From NCBI RefSeq assembly GCF_000092025.1, contig NC_003062.2, positions 2,044,001-2,108,000 of the forward strand: 64,000 nucleotides of DNA, written 5' to 3'. Origin of the DNA: Agrobacterium fabrum str. C58 (GTDB taxonomy: Bacteria; Pseudomonadota; Alphaproteobacteria; Rhizobiales; Rhizobiaceae). The position numbers and the translations under genes are program-made. Below the pieces are notes generated by a model. That model was not told the origin of the DNA. It made no database searches and saw only the letters and a program-made list of their open reading frames with translations. This document shows positions 45,478-54,160 of this stretch, piece by piece (the first letter of the stretch is position 1; each line of letters starts with the position of its first letter).

Positions 45478-47127
45478 TCAGCGCGTCAGGCGCTTGTAAC
45501 TCACCCGGCCGGGCTTGATGCTTTCCGGGCCGAGACGGCGGACCTTGTCCTTTTCGTAATCTTCGAAGTTGCCTTCGAACCATTCCACATGGCTGTCACC
45601 CTCGAAAGCGAGGATGTGGGTGGCCAGACGGTCAAGGAACATGCGGTCGTGGCTGATGATAACGGCGCAACCCGCGAAGGCTTCCAGCGCTTCTTCAAGG
45701 GCTGCCAGCGTTTCGGTGTCAAGGTCGTTGGTCGGTTCGTCGAGCAGTAGCACGTTGCCGCCGGCCTTCAGCATCTTGGCAAGGTGCACGCGGTTGCGCT
45801 GACCACCCGAGAGATTGCCGACCTTCTGCTGCTGATCGCCGCCCTTGAAGTTGAAGGCGCCGCAATAGGCGCGCGAGTTCACTTCGAACTTGCCGAGCTT
45901 GATGATGTCGTTGCCGCCGGAGATTTCCTCCCAGACGGTTTTGTCACCGGCCAGCGTATCGCGGCTCTGGTCGACGTATCCGAGGTGCACGGTCTCGCCA
46001 ACGGTCACCGAACCGCTATCTGGCTGTTCCTGACCGGTGATCATGCGAAACAGTGTGGTCTTACCTGCACCGTTCGGGCCGATGACACCGACAATGCCGC
46101 CCGGAGGCAGCTTGAAGGTCAGGTTTTCGATGAGAACCCGATCGCCATAGGACTTGGTGAGGTTTTCCGCTTCGATAACGACACGGCCCAGACGCTCGGC
46201 GACCGGAATGACGATCTGCGCGTCGCCGGGACGACGGTTTTCAGCGGCTTCCACCAGCTCGTCATAAGCGCGGATACGCGCCTTGGACTTCGTCTGGCGA
46301 GCCTTGGGGCTGGAAGCGATCCATTCCTGCTCGCGGCTGATCGCCTTCTGGCGCGAGGCGTCTTCACGGGCTTCCTGCTGCATGCGCTTGGCTTTTGCCT
46401 GCAGATAGGCGGAGTAGTTGCCTTCGTAGGGAATGCCGCGGCCACGGTCGAGTTCGAGAATCCAGCCGGTGACGTTGTCGAGGAAGTAGCGGTCGTGGGT
46501 GATCATCATCACGGCGCCGGGATAGTCGCGCAGGTGCTTTTCGAGCCAGGCGATGGTTTCGGCGTCCAGATGGTTGGTCGGTTCGTCAAGCAGCAGCAGG
46601 TCAGGCTGCGAAAGCAAGAGCTTGCAAAGCGCCACACGGCGGCGCTCACCACCCGAAAGGCCGGTTACGGCAGAGTCGCCGGGCGGGCAACGCAGCGCAT
46701 CCATGGCCATTTCGACCTGATTTTCCAGATCCCACAGGTTCTGGCTGTCGATCATGTCCTGGAGCTTTGCGCCCTCATCCGCCGTTTCGTCGGAATAGTT
46801 CATCATCAATTCGTTGTAGCGGTCGACGATCGCCGTCTTGCTCGCCACGCCTTCCATGACGTTTTCCATCACGGTCTTGTTCTCGTCGAGCTTCGGCTCC
46901 TGCTCGAGATAACCGAGCGTCGCACCCTCGGCGAGCCAGGCTTCACCGGTATATTCCTTGTCGAGGCCAGCCATGATTTTGAGAACGGTCGACTTACCGG
47001 CGCCGTTCGGGCCGAGGATACCGATCTTGGCATCGGGGTAGAAGGAGAGATGGACGTTCTCCAGAACCTTCTTCGCGCCATAGGACTTGTTCAGCCCAGC
47101 CATGTGATAGATGAATTGACGTGCCAT
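45478..47127 (-). CDS. ettA: EttA, energy-dependent translational throttle (ABC-F)
   Basis: EttA is a cytosolic ABC-F ATPase that binds the ribosomal E site and gates the first elongation cycle according to ATP/ADP. The 549-residue protein has two ABC domains: Walker A GPNGAGKST and signature LSGGERRR in the first, GPNGAGKTT and LSGGQRNR in the second, each with LLLDEPTN. The arm and linker between them (about residues 240-320) read SPKARQTKSKARI. No membrane segments are present. It stands alone, divergent from the hydrolase gene. Confidence 0.95.
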   Translation of the reverse strand: MARQFIYHMAGLNKSYGAKKVLENVHLSFYPDAKIGILGPNGAGKSTVLKIMAGLDKEYTGEAWLAEGATLGYLEQEPKLDENKTVMENVMEGVASKTAIVDRYNELMMNYSDETADEGAKLQDMIDSQNLWDLENQVEMAMDALRCPPGDSAVTGLSGGERRRVALCKLLLSQPDLLLLDEPTNHLDAETIAWLEKHLRDYPGAVMMITHDRYFLDNVTGWILELDRGRGIPYEGNYSAYLQAKAKRMQQEAREDASRQKAISREQEWIASSPKARQTKSKARIRAYDELVEAAENRRPGDAQIVIPVAERLGRVVIEAENLTKSYGDRVLIENLTFKLPPGGIVGVIGPNGAGKTTLFRMITGQEQPDSGSVTVGETVHLGYVDQSRDTLAGDKTVWEEISGGNDIIKLGKFEVNSRAYCGAFNFKGGDQQQKVGNLSGGQRNRVHLAKMLKAGGNVLLLDEPTNDLDTETLAALEEALEAFAGCAVIISHDRMFLDRLATHILAFEGDSHVEWFEGNFEDYEKDKVRRLGPESIKPGRVSYKRLTR

Positions 47128-47262
47128 TGTAGCGAATGCTCCACATCGGATTTTTAAGAGTACGTATCGGGAAATTTGCCGCTATGTAGGGTAAATAGGA
47201 CCTTGGGGCAACCTCTGGCACGATTATGACCCCATGATTATGACAGGCTGCGTGATGAGGCG

Positions 47263-48249
47263 ATGGGTGCGATGATGAATGAGCCGACCGATAACTTCGC
47301 GTTCAGCCAGATCCAGAGGCTGGAAGCCCCTTCCGGCGCATCGATCGCCTTCCGTCATCAACCTTCCGCTCTATCCCCCGCCCGTGGCGTGCTGATGATC
47401 TGCCACGGCCTTGTCGAGCACGCCGGCCGCTACCGCCGTTTTGCCGATGTCATGGCGAAACAGGGTTTCGAGGTCTATGCCCATGATCATCGCGGCCACG
47501 GCCGCACCAAAGCGGCGGATGCGCCTCTCGGCCGCTTCGCCTGGAAGGACGGCGCGGAAAAGGTCGTTTCCGATGTCATGGCGATACGCGTCATGGTCGG
47601 TGAAAGACATCCCGGCCTGCCGGTCATTCTGTTCGGCCACTCCATGGGCGGCCTCGTGGCACTCAACGCCGCCGTCAACCACCCGGATGCCTTCGATGGT
47701 CTGTCGATCTGGAATTCCAATCTCAATCCCGGCGTCATGGGCCGCATCGCACAGGTCGTGCTCCGGCTTGAAAAGATGCTGAAGGGATCGGACGTGCCGA
47801 GCGCCATCCTGCCGAAGGCGACCTTCCGCGCCTGGAATGCAAAAATGCCGGAAAAACGCACCCATGCCGACTGGCTGAGCCACGACAAGGCGGCCGTGGA
47901 TGCCTATGTGGAAGACCCGCTCTGCCAGTTCGAGGCCAGCGTTTCGCTCTGGCAGGATGTTTTCGACCTGTCCTATCGCGCGCCAAAACTCATCGAGCGC
48001 CTACCAAAGACCTTGCCGCTTCTCCTCGTCAGCGGCGATCAGGATGCAGCCACCAATGATGGCAGGGAGATCGTGTGGCTGGCCGAACGTTTTCGCCACG
48101 CGGGCTTCAGTCATGTCGAACACACGATCTACAAGGGAATGCGGCACGAGACGCTGAACGAGATCGGCTGGCAGGCCGTAGCGGCGGATTTCGCCGCCTG
48201 GTGCGCCGGGTCGTCAAAGACTGAGGGCGTCTTTGCCGAAACGGAATAA
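47263..48249 (+). CDS. Alpha/beta hydrolase, lysophospholipase or monoacylglycerol lipase type
   Basis: The 328-residue protein matches the PldB/monoacylglycerol lipase group: CHGLVEHAGRYRRFADVMAKQG, YAHDHRGHGRT, nucleophile Ser in FGHSMGG, Asp in SGDQDAAT, and His in GMRHETLNE. It has no signal peptide and is probably cytosolic. Substrate unknown; lysophospholipids or monoacylglycerols are the family norm. Three ATG codons in the first five codons (47263, 47272, 47275) are possible starts. Confidence 0.85.
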   Translation: MGAMMNEPTDNFAFSQIQRLEAPSGASIAFRHQPSALSPARGVLMICHGLVEHAGRYRRFADVMAKQGFEVYAHDHRGHGRTKAADAPLGRFAWKDGAEKVVSDVMAIRVMVGERHPGLPVILFGHSMGGLVALNAAVNHPDAFDGLSIWNSNLNPGVMGRIAQVVLRLEKMLKGSDVPSAILPKATFRAWNAKMPEKRTHADWLSHDKAAVDAYVEDPLCQFEASVSLWQDVFDLSYRAPKLIERLPKTLPLLLVSGDQDAATNDGREIVWLAERFRHAGFSHVEHTIYKGMRHETLNEIGWQAVAADFAAWCAGSSKTEGVFAETE

Positions 48250-48325
48250 GTCCATGAGATAAAATCACATGCGGCGCGGCAAGCAGCGGTCTATAAACCG
48301 GCAAGCAGAAAATCCCGGGGGACAG

Positions 48326-49528
48326 ATGACCGACATGCCGAACAGGAAACCGCCGCTCTCAGGCATCCGCGTCATTGAGCTGGCGCGTGTTCTGGCTGGT
48401 CCCTGGGCGGGGCAGATGCTGGCCGATATGGGCGCTGACGTCATCAAGGTCGAAAACCCCGAAGGTGGCGACGATACCCGGGCATGGGGGCCACCCTTCG
48501 TCGAAAGCGCCGATGGCGAAAACCTGTCTGCCGCCTATTACCACGCCACCAATCGTGGCAAACGCTCCATCGTCGCCGATCTGAAAACGCCCGAAGGCTG
48601 TGCGCTGGTGCGCCGGCTGGTCCGCACTGCCGATGTCGTTATCGAAAACTTCAAGCGCGACGGGCTTGCCAAATATGGCCTCGATTACGAGAGCCTGAGG
48701 GTGCTCAATCCGAAGCTGATCTATTGCTCCATCACCGGCTTCGGCCAGACCGGACCTTATGCCGATTTTGCCGGATACGACTATATCGTGCAGGGCATGT
48801 CCGGTTTCATGTCGATTACGGGCGAACCGGACGGCCAGCCGATGAAGGCCGGCGTGGCGGTCGCCGATATCTTCACCGGCATCTATTCCGTGTCAGCCAT
48901 TCAGGCCGCCCTCATCCACGCCATGCGATCAGGCGAGGGGCAGCACATCGACATGGCGCTTCTCGATGTGCAATCGGCCGTGCTCGCCAACCAGAACATG
49001 AATTACCTGATCTCCGGCCGCCCGCCCATCCGGCTCGGTAACGCCCACCCGAATATTTCCCCCTATGAGGTAGTGCCGACGGCCGATGGTTTCCTGATCC
49101 TCGCGGTCGGCAATGACGGCCAGTTCCGCCGCCTCTGCAACATTCTCGGCATTGGCGCGATTGCCGATGACGAACGTTATGCGACAAACAAGGCCCGCGT
49201 GGCGCATAAGGTCGAAGTGCGGCAGATCATTTCCACCGAAACGCTGAAATGGAACAAGCGCGATCTTCTGACTGCTTGCGAAACGAACGCCGTGCCGGCC
49301 GGGCCGATCAACTCCATCGAGGAAATGTTCGCCGATCCGCAGGTTCAGGCACGTGGCCTGCGCGTCGATCTGGAGGCGGAAGACGGCACCGTCATCCCCG
49401 GTGTGCGGACACCGATTATCATGTCACAGACGCCGCTGCGTTATGAGCGCCCGAGCCCGAAGCTCGGCGAACATCAGGCGCAGGTGCTGGCCGAACTGGA
49501 AACTATCGAAAGGACCGCGACGCCATGA
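48326..49528 (+). CDS. CaiB/BaiF family CoA-transferase (class III)
   Basis: The 400-residue protein begins with LSGIRVIELARVLAGPWAGQ and continues ADMGADVIKVENPEGGDDTR, the N-terminal signature of class III CoA-transferases, and keeps the catalytic Asp at 181 (VADIFTG) that forms the acyl-Asp anhydride. It moves CoA between carboxylic acids; the acids are unknown. GGGGGA precedes the ATG at 48326. Its stop overlaps the ATG of the TPP enzyme (ATGA), so the two very likely act in one pathway. Confidence 0.88.
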   Translation: MTDMPNRKPPLSGIRVIELARVLAGPWAGQMLADMGADVIKVENPEGGDDTRAWGPPFVESADGENLSAAYYHATNRGKRSIVADLKTPEGCALVRRLVRTADVVIENFKRDGLAKYGLDYESLRVLNPKLIYCSITGFGQTGPYADFAGYDYIVQGMSGFMSITGEPDGQPMKAGVAVADIFTGIYSVSAIQAALIHAMRSGEGQHIDMALLDVQSAVLANQNMNYLISGRPPIRLGNAHPNISPYEVVPTADGFLILAVGNDGQFRRLCNILGIGAIADDERYATNKARVAHKVEVRQIISTETLKWNKRDLLTACETNAVPAGPINSIEEMFADPQVQARGLRVDLEAEDGTVIPGVRTPIIMSQTPLRYERPSPKLGEHQAQVLAELETIERTATP

Positions 49529-51189
49529 AGGCAGGAATGAAAAGAACTGGTGGCCAACTGATCGTCGAAGCGCTGAAGGCCAATGGCGTCTCGCGCGTTT
49601 CCTGCGTTCCGGGCGAAAGCTACCTGGCGGTGCTGGATGCACTTTATGAAAGCGGCATCGAAACCGTCGTCTGCCGCCAGGAAGGCGGCGCCGCCATGAT
49701 GGCTGACACCTGGGGCCGCCTGACGGGCGAACCAGGCATCTGCATGGTGACGCGCGGACCGGGCGCCACCAACGCATCGGCCGGCCTGCACATTGCGAGA
49801 CAGGATTCCATTCCGATGATCCTCTTCATCGGCCAGGTACAGCGCGAAGCCCGCGAGCGCGAGGCGTTTCAGGAAGTCGAATACCGCCGCGCCTTCACCG
49901 AATTCGCCAAATGGGTGGGCGAGATCGACGATGCCCGCCGCATCCCCGAATTCGTCACCCGTGCCTTCGCCGTTGCCACCTCCGGCCGCCCCGGCCCGGT
50001 GGTTCTGACGCTGCCCGAAGACATGCTGGTGGAGGAGGTCGAAGCGCCCGAGGCAAAGCCCTATATGCCGGTGGAGGCGCATCCCGGCCCTTCGCAGATG
50101 ACGGCCTTCGCAAAAATGCTGGGCGAGGCGAAACGGCCGATTTTCATTATCGGCGGTACACGCTGGTCCGAAGAAAGCGTGGCAACCTTCCGGGCATTTG
50201 CCGAAAACCACAAGCTGCCCGTCGGCTGTTCCTTCCGCCGCCAGATGCTGTTCGATCATCTGAGCCCCTCTTATGCCGGAGATGTCGGCATCGGCATCAA
50301 CCCGGCCTTAGCGAAGGAGATCAAGGAATCCGATCTGGTGGTGCTGCTCGGCGGTCGCCTCTCGGAAATGCCGTCCTCCGGTTATACGCTCATCGACATC
50401 CCCTACCCGTCGCAGAAGCTGATCCATATTTATCCCGAAGCCGAAGAGCTCGGCCGCGTCTATCGCCCCGATCTGGCGATCTGTGCTGCGCCGGATGATT
50501 TCGTCGCCGTCCTCTCCTCGCTCACCCTTTCCGGCAGCGCCGCCTGGGCGGAACGCACCGCCGCCATGCACGCGGCTTACCTCGCCTGGTCGACGCCGCC
50601 GCAGACCGGCCCCGGCACGGTGCAGATGGGGCCGATCATGGACTGGATCGAGGCCAATGTGGCCGACGACGCCATCTTCACCAATGGCGCCGGCAATTAT
50701 GCCACCTGGCTGCACCGCTTCCACCGCTTCCGCCGCTACAACACGCAATCGGCCCCGACCTCCGGTTCCATGGGTTACGGCCTGCCGGCGGCTGTCGCCG
50801 CCAAGCATCTGTTCCCGGAGCGTGAGGTGATCTGCTTTGCCGGTGACGGCTGTTTCATGATGCACGGACAGGAATTCATCACTGCCGTGCGTTATGGCCT
50901 GCCGATCATCACCGTGCTTGTTAACAATGGCACCTATGGCACCATTCGCATGCATCAGGAGCGGGAATACCCCGGCCGTGTCAGCGGCACCGATCTCGTC
51001 AATCCGGATTTCAACGCTTTTGCCAAGGCCTATGGCGGCCATGGCGAAACGGTGGAAAGAACGCAAGACTTCGCCGCCGCCTTCGAGCGGGCGCGTGCAA
51101 GCGGCAAGCCTGGCATCATCGAGGTGAAGCTGGACCCGGAAGCGATCACGCCGACGCGCACGCTGACGCAGATCAGGACAAAAAGCTGA
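49525..51189 (+). CDS. Thiamine-diphosphate-dependent enzyme, acetolactate synthase-like
   Basis: The 554-residue protein has the three-domain layout of the family. The activating Glu is at residue 53 (RQEGGAAMMADTWGRLTG), followed by TRGPGATNA. The central domain ends near 330, and the TPP-binding motif starts at GDGCFMM and ends at VNNGTYG. It does not carry obvious oxalyl-CoA decarboxylase features, although the pairing with a formyl-CoA-transferase-like gene recalls that pathway. The true reaction (carboligase or decarboxylase) cannot be called. RIME-like repeat copy B follows. Confidence 0.85.
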   Translation: MKAGMKRTGGQLIVEALKANGVSRVSCVPGESYLAVLDALYESGIETVVCRQEGGAAMMADTWGRLTGEPGICMVTRGPGATNASAGLHIARQDSIPMILFIGQVQREAREREAFQEVEYRRAFTEFAKWVGEIDDARRIPEFVTRAFAVATSGRPGPVVLTLPEDMLVEEVEAPEAKPYMPVEAHPGPSQMTAFAKMLGEAKRPIFIIGGTRWSEESVATFRAFAENHKLPVGCSFRRQMLFDHLSPSYAGDVGIGINPALAKEIKESDLVVLLGGRLSEMPSSGYTLIDIPYPSQKLIHIYPEAEELGRVYRPDLAICAAPDDFVAVLSSLTLSGSAAWAERTAAMHAAYLAWSTPPQTGPGTVQMGPIMDWIEANVADDAIFTNGAGNYATWLHRFHRFRRYNTQSAPTSGSMGYGLPAAVAAKHLFPEREVICFAGDGCFMMHGQEFITAVRYGLPIITVLVNNGTYGTIRMHQEREYPGRVSGTDLVNPDFNAFAKAYGGHGETVERTQDFAAAFERARASGKPGIIEVKLDPEAITPTRTLTQIRTKS

Positions 51190-51240
51190 CATGACGCATG
51201 GACATGCCTCCGGCATGGTGTAAATCCTGACGCTCGCTGC

Positions 51241-51329
51241 ACGTCATCCTCGGGCTTGTCCCGAGGATCCAACCACGTCGCGTTAAATCGATCGGTTGCA
51301 AATGCTCGGGACAGGCCCGAGCATGACGT
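51241..51329. repeat. RIME-like palindromic intergenic repeat, copy B
   Basis: Bounded by ACGTCAT and ATGACGT, with two palindromes (CCTCGGGCTTGTCCCGAGG and GCTCGGGACAGGCCCGAGC) and a centre reading AAATCGATCGGTTGCAAA that is close to copy A. It fills the gap between the TPP enzyme and the HugZ-like gene. Confidence 0.8.
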
Positions 51330-51376
51330 GGAGAGGTTTTACGCTTCTCTCAGCATCCACTAACTCAGGATAAGAC

Positions 51377-52141
51377 ATGCTGGACGTTGCCCCTCCCGTC
51401 ATCACCCCACGAGGTACAAAGATCGAACCCTCCGCCGGTGCGCCTTTCGAGGCTGTGCGCGTGGCCCGGGATGTGCTGCACACTTCCCGCACGGCAGCAC
51501 TTGCGACCCTCGATCCCGTCAGCGGTTATCCCTATACAACCGCCACCAATATCGGCATCGAGCCTGATGGCACGCCGTTCTTCTTTGCAGCGGGGCTGAC
51601 GCTGCACGCCCGTAACATGGAGACGGACGCGCGCATCTCGGTGACACTCGCTCCCTTCGGCAAGGGTGACGCGCTGACGCTGCCGCGCCTGACACTGGTG
51701 GGCAGGGCTGACCGAATCGGCCCGGATGAAGTGCCGCTCGCCATCGCGCGCTACATTGCCCGCTACCCCAAAGCGAAACTTTATCTCTCCCTTCCCGACA
51801 CAAGGCTTTACCGGCTGCGGACGGAAGGCGTGCAGATCAATGGCGGCCCGGCCCGCAATGCCAGCAACATCACCCCGGCCGACCTGCGCACCGATCTCTC
51901 AGGTGCGGAGGAACTGATGGCGGCGGCTGAAAGCGAAGCGACCCGCCTCAACGCCATCAAGGGCGAGGCGTCGCGGCTCGCAGTTCTCGCTGGTGCCAAA
52001 ACCGGACGCTGGAAAATCACATCCATCGATCCTGACGGCATCGATCTCGCTTCGGCCAGCGATCTGGCGCGGCTCTGGTTTGCGGAGCGGGTAGAAACCT
52101 TGAAGCAGTTTGAGAAGGCGCTCGCTCAGCTTTTGAAGTGA
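51377..52141 (+). CDS. HugZ-like FMN-binding split-barrel protein with DUF2470
   Basis: The 254-residue protein has an N-terminal pyridoxamine-5'-phosphate-oxidase-like split barrel (residues about 25-160, with TAALATLDPVSGYPYTTATN and LHARNMETDARISV) and a C-terminal DUF2470 domain (about 175-250), the arrangement of the HugZ/HutZ family. Some relatives help with haem iron use, but the group also includes proteins of unknown role. Substrate not clear. It is flanked on both sides by RIME-like repeats. Confidence 0.8.
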   Translation: MLDVAPPVITPRGTKIEPSAGAPFEAVRVARDVLHTSRTAALATLDPVSGYPYTTATNIGIEPDGTPFFFAAGLTLHARNMETDARISVTLAPFGKGDALTLPRLTLVGRADRIGPDEVPLAIARYIARYPKAKLYLSLPDTRLYRLRTEGVQINGGPARNASNITPADLRTDLSGAEELMAAAESEATRLNAIKGEASRLAVLAGAKTGRWKITSIDPDGIDLASASDLARLWFAERVETLKQFEKALAQLLK

Positions 52142-52183
52142 AGGGCTCAAGCGATTCACAACCCTGAGACAATCGCTCTCCTC

Positions 52184-52269
52184 CGTCATACTCGGGCCTG
52201 TCCCGAGCATCTGCTACCTATCAATTTGCGATAGGTGATTGGATTCTCGGGACAAGCCCGAGGATGACG
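52184..52269. repeat. RIME-like palindromic intergenic repeat, copy C
   Basis: Bounded by CGTCAT and ATGACG with outer palindromes CTCGGGCCTGTCCCGAG and CTCGGGACAAGCCCGAG. Its centre differs from copies A and B and contains its own hairpin (ACCTATC pairing with GATAGGT). It lies between the HugZ-like gene and the ridA terminator. Confidence 0.8.
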
Positions 52270-52298
52270 AAACGAATGTTTTGATTATCCCATCAAAA

Positions 52299-52328
52299 AA
52301 GGCCGGGCCGCTTCCACGACCCGGCCTT
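52299..52328 (-). terminator. Rho-independent terminator after ridA
   Basis: AAGGCCGGG pairs with CCCGGCCTT; on the minus strand it is followed by TTTTTT. It lies 20 bases after the ridA stop. Confidence 0.85.
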
Positions 52329-52348
52329 CCCATAGATCAAACCGTCGC

Positions 52349-52690
52349 TCAGAGAGCGGCAGTTACGATAAACTCAACCTTGTAGTCCGGCGTTGCCAGC
52401 GCTGCTTCGCTGGTGGCGCGGGCTGGCGGGTTTGCCGGGTCGATCCAGCCTTCCCAGACGGCGTTCATTTCGCCGAAGGTGGACATGTCGGAGAGGTAGA
52501 TGATGGTCTGCAGGATCTTCGACTTGTCGGAACCGGCAGCGGCCAGCAGGCGGTCGACTTCAGCGAGAGCCGACTTGCTCTGTTCCGTCACACCAGTGCC
52601 TTCGCCAACCTGGCCGGCCAAATAAACGGTGTTGCCGTGAACGACGGCGCCGCTCATGCGCTTGCCCGGCTCGATACGCTTGATGGTCAT
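52349..52690 (-). CDS. RidA/YjgF family enamine-imine deaminase
   Basis: A 113-residue RidA-family protein. Family members hydrolyse reactive enamines and imines formed by PLP enzymes such as threonine dehydratase. The sequence shows VYLAGQVGEG, QSKSALAEVDRLLAAAGSD, TIIYLSDMSTFGEMNAVWEGW and ARATSEAALATPDYKVEF. The canonical RidA catalytic Arg region (PPARAT) is recognisable. AGGAG before the ATG at 52690 fixes the start and shows that 36 upstream codons are not translated. It probably shares a transcript with the DUF442 gene upstream. Confidence 0.9.
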   Translation of the reverse strand: MTIKRIEPGKRMSGAVVHGNTVYLAGQVGEGTGVTEQSKSALAEVDRLLAAAGSDKSKILQTIIYLSDMSTFGEMNAVWEGWIDPANPPARATSEAALATPDYKVEFIVTAAL

Positions 52691-52737
52691 GGAAAACTCC
52701 TGTTGATTGGCATTAAAATTCAAAGATGCGCGGAAAA

Positions 52738-53076
52738 TCAGCCGCGCAGGTGATGGGTCTTTTCGTAGATTGCCGTCGAGCGCGCACCGGAACGGCAATA
52801 ACCGAGCATCGGGCGCTGCAACTCATCAAGCGCATCCACCATGCCGGTAACGGCATCGGCGTCGACGCCGTAACGACCGACAGGCACATGCATGATGGTG
52901 AGCCCGAGCTGCTCTGCACGCTCAGCGATATCGGCGAAAAGCGGCTGGCCGTCTTCTTCGCCGTCGGGGCGGTGGCAGACGATCGACTTGAAGCCGAGTG
53001 CCTTGACCTCATCCAGATCGGAGACGCTGATCTGACCCGTTACGGAATATTCGTCGTCTATGCGCCTGATATCCAT
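52738..53076 (-). CDS. TIGR01244/DUF442 family putative phosphatase
   Basis: A 112-residue protein with DIRRIDDEYSVTGQISVSDL at the N terminus and the loop GYCRSGARS, matching the DUF442 phosphatase-like fold related to dual-specificity phosphatases. The Cys-Arg spacing is CxxxxR, not the CX5R of classical protein tyrosine phosphatases, as usual in this family. Relatives are often fused to sulfur-dioxygenase-like metallo-hydrolases; this is the free-standing form. GGAGG eight bases before 53076 favours that ATG over the one at 53082. Confidence 0.8.
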   Translation of the reverse strand: MDIRRIDDEYSVTGQISVSDLDEVKALGFKSIVCHRPDGEEDGQPLFADIAERAEQLGLTIMHVPVGRYGVDADAVTGMVDALDELQRPMLGYCRSGARSTAIYEKTHHLRG

Positions 53077-53173
53077 CTTCATGCCTCCGCTGGCCGTCAC
53101 CCTTGAAATCCGCATCCGATGTAAGCGGTCAAAACCCCTGCGTCAATGACGGGACATCTTCATTCGGTACGGC

Positions 53174-54007
53174 TCAGAGGATGGAAAAGCGCAGGCCGAA
53201 GGAACGGCTTTCGCCCGGTTGGAGAATATTGAACTCGCCGGCCGCCTCCAGCTCCCTGCGCCCCACCCAGCGATGCGAAACCGGTTCGATGCCAAGCACA
53301 TTGGCCGGGTCCTGCTGGTTCCGCCATATCTGCAGATAGGGCAAGGTCTCGGTGCGAAAACCGACGGTCAGCGTCTTGCCGCCGATGGCCGCGATCGGGC
53401 CCAGCTTCAATTCCGCCCACTCGCTCTTGCCGGCGGAGACGCAGAAAACGTTGCCCGGCTCCTCGCCAAACCGCCAGCCGTGGCCACCACCATCCATCAT
53501 CGCGCCTTCAAGCCGCACGGCATCGTCAAACAGGCGCGCGCCGATATTCATGTGATACATCAGGAACACCGGGATTGGCCGGTCCGATGTATTGACGACC
53601 CTGTCATCAAGGCTGACTTCGCCGCTTTCGCCATCGATACGCCATGTCCGCTCCAGGAGTGCAGTGCCACCGTCGGCAAGCTTCACGGGAACCTCAACGC
53701 GCGCCAGCGCATTGGTCTCATGAACGTCGAAAGCGATGATGGTCGCGGGATGCGAGGAGAAGGAGCCATGCAACGGATACCGGCGCCCCTCAACGTCACC
53801 CTCGATAGGCTCGGGATGGCGGATATGATCAGGGCCGCAGGTGAAGAGAAAACCTTCGAGCGAATGATCGATGCGCGCATCGCCATCATCGGGAATGGCG
53901 CGGCCGGGCGCGATATCGATTCCATTGACGACGCAGGCGCCGATATCGAAAACGGAGGTTTCATCGAGGAAAATGCGTGGCGATCTGCCGGCCTGAAACG
54001 AACGCAA
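53174..54007 (-). CDS. Aldose 1-epimerase-like protein (DUF4432)
   Basis: The 277-residue protein belongs to the galactose-mutarotase-like beta-sandwich superfamily. Features include PLHGSFSSHPA, FLMYHMNIGARLFDD and NVLGIEPVSHRW, the His/Glu positions used by sugar mutarotases. The substrate sugar is unknown. The start is TTG at 54007, preceded by AAGGAGG at optimal spacing, which is convincing. It is divergent from the L,D-transpeptidase gene. Confidence 0.8.
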   Translation of the reverse strand: MRSFQAGRSPRIFLDETSVFDIGACVVNGIDIAPGRAIPDDGDARIDHSLEGFLFTCGPDHIRHPEPIEGDVEGRRYPLHGSFSSHPATIIAFDVHETNALARVEVPVKLADGGTALLERTWRIDGESGEVSLDDRVVNTSDRPIPVFLMYHMNIGARLFDDAVRLEGAMMDGGGHGWRFGEEPGNVFCVSAGKSEWAELKLGPIAAIGGKTLTVGFRTETLPYLQIWRNQQDPANVLGIEPVSHRWVGRRELEAAGEFNILQPGESRSFGLRFSIL

Positions 54008-54160
54008 GACAACCTCCTTGGCAGTAAAAACGCAGAAATCACGGAAACGCTACTAACTGTGAGGAAAATTAAGATTGCATTAACCGCGAATTCACCTTTT
54101 TCACAATAGGGTCAAGATTAGCGTGTGTTTATCGGTGACGAAGCAAGGGATAGCAGAATC

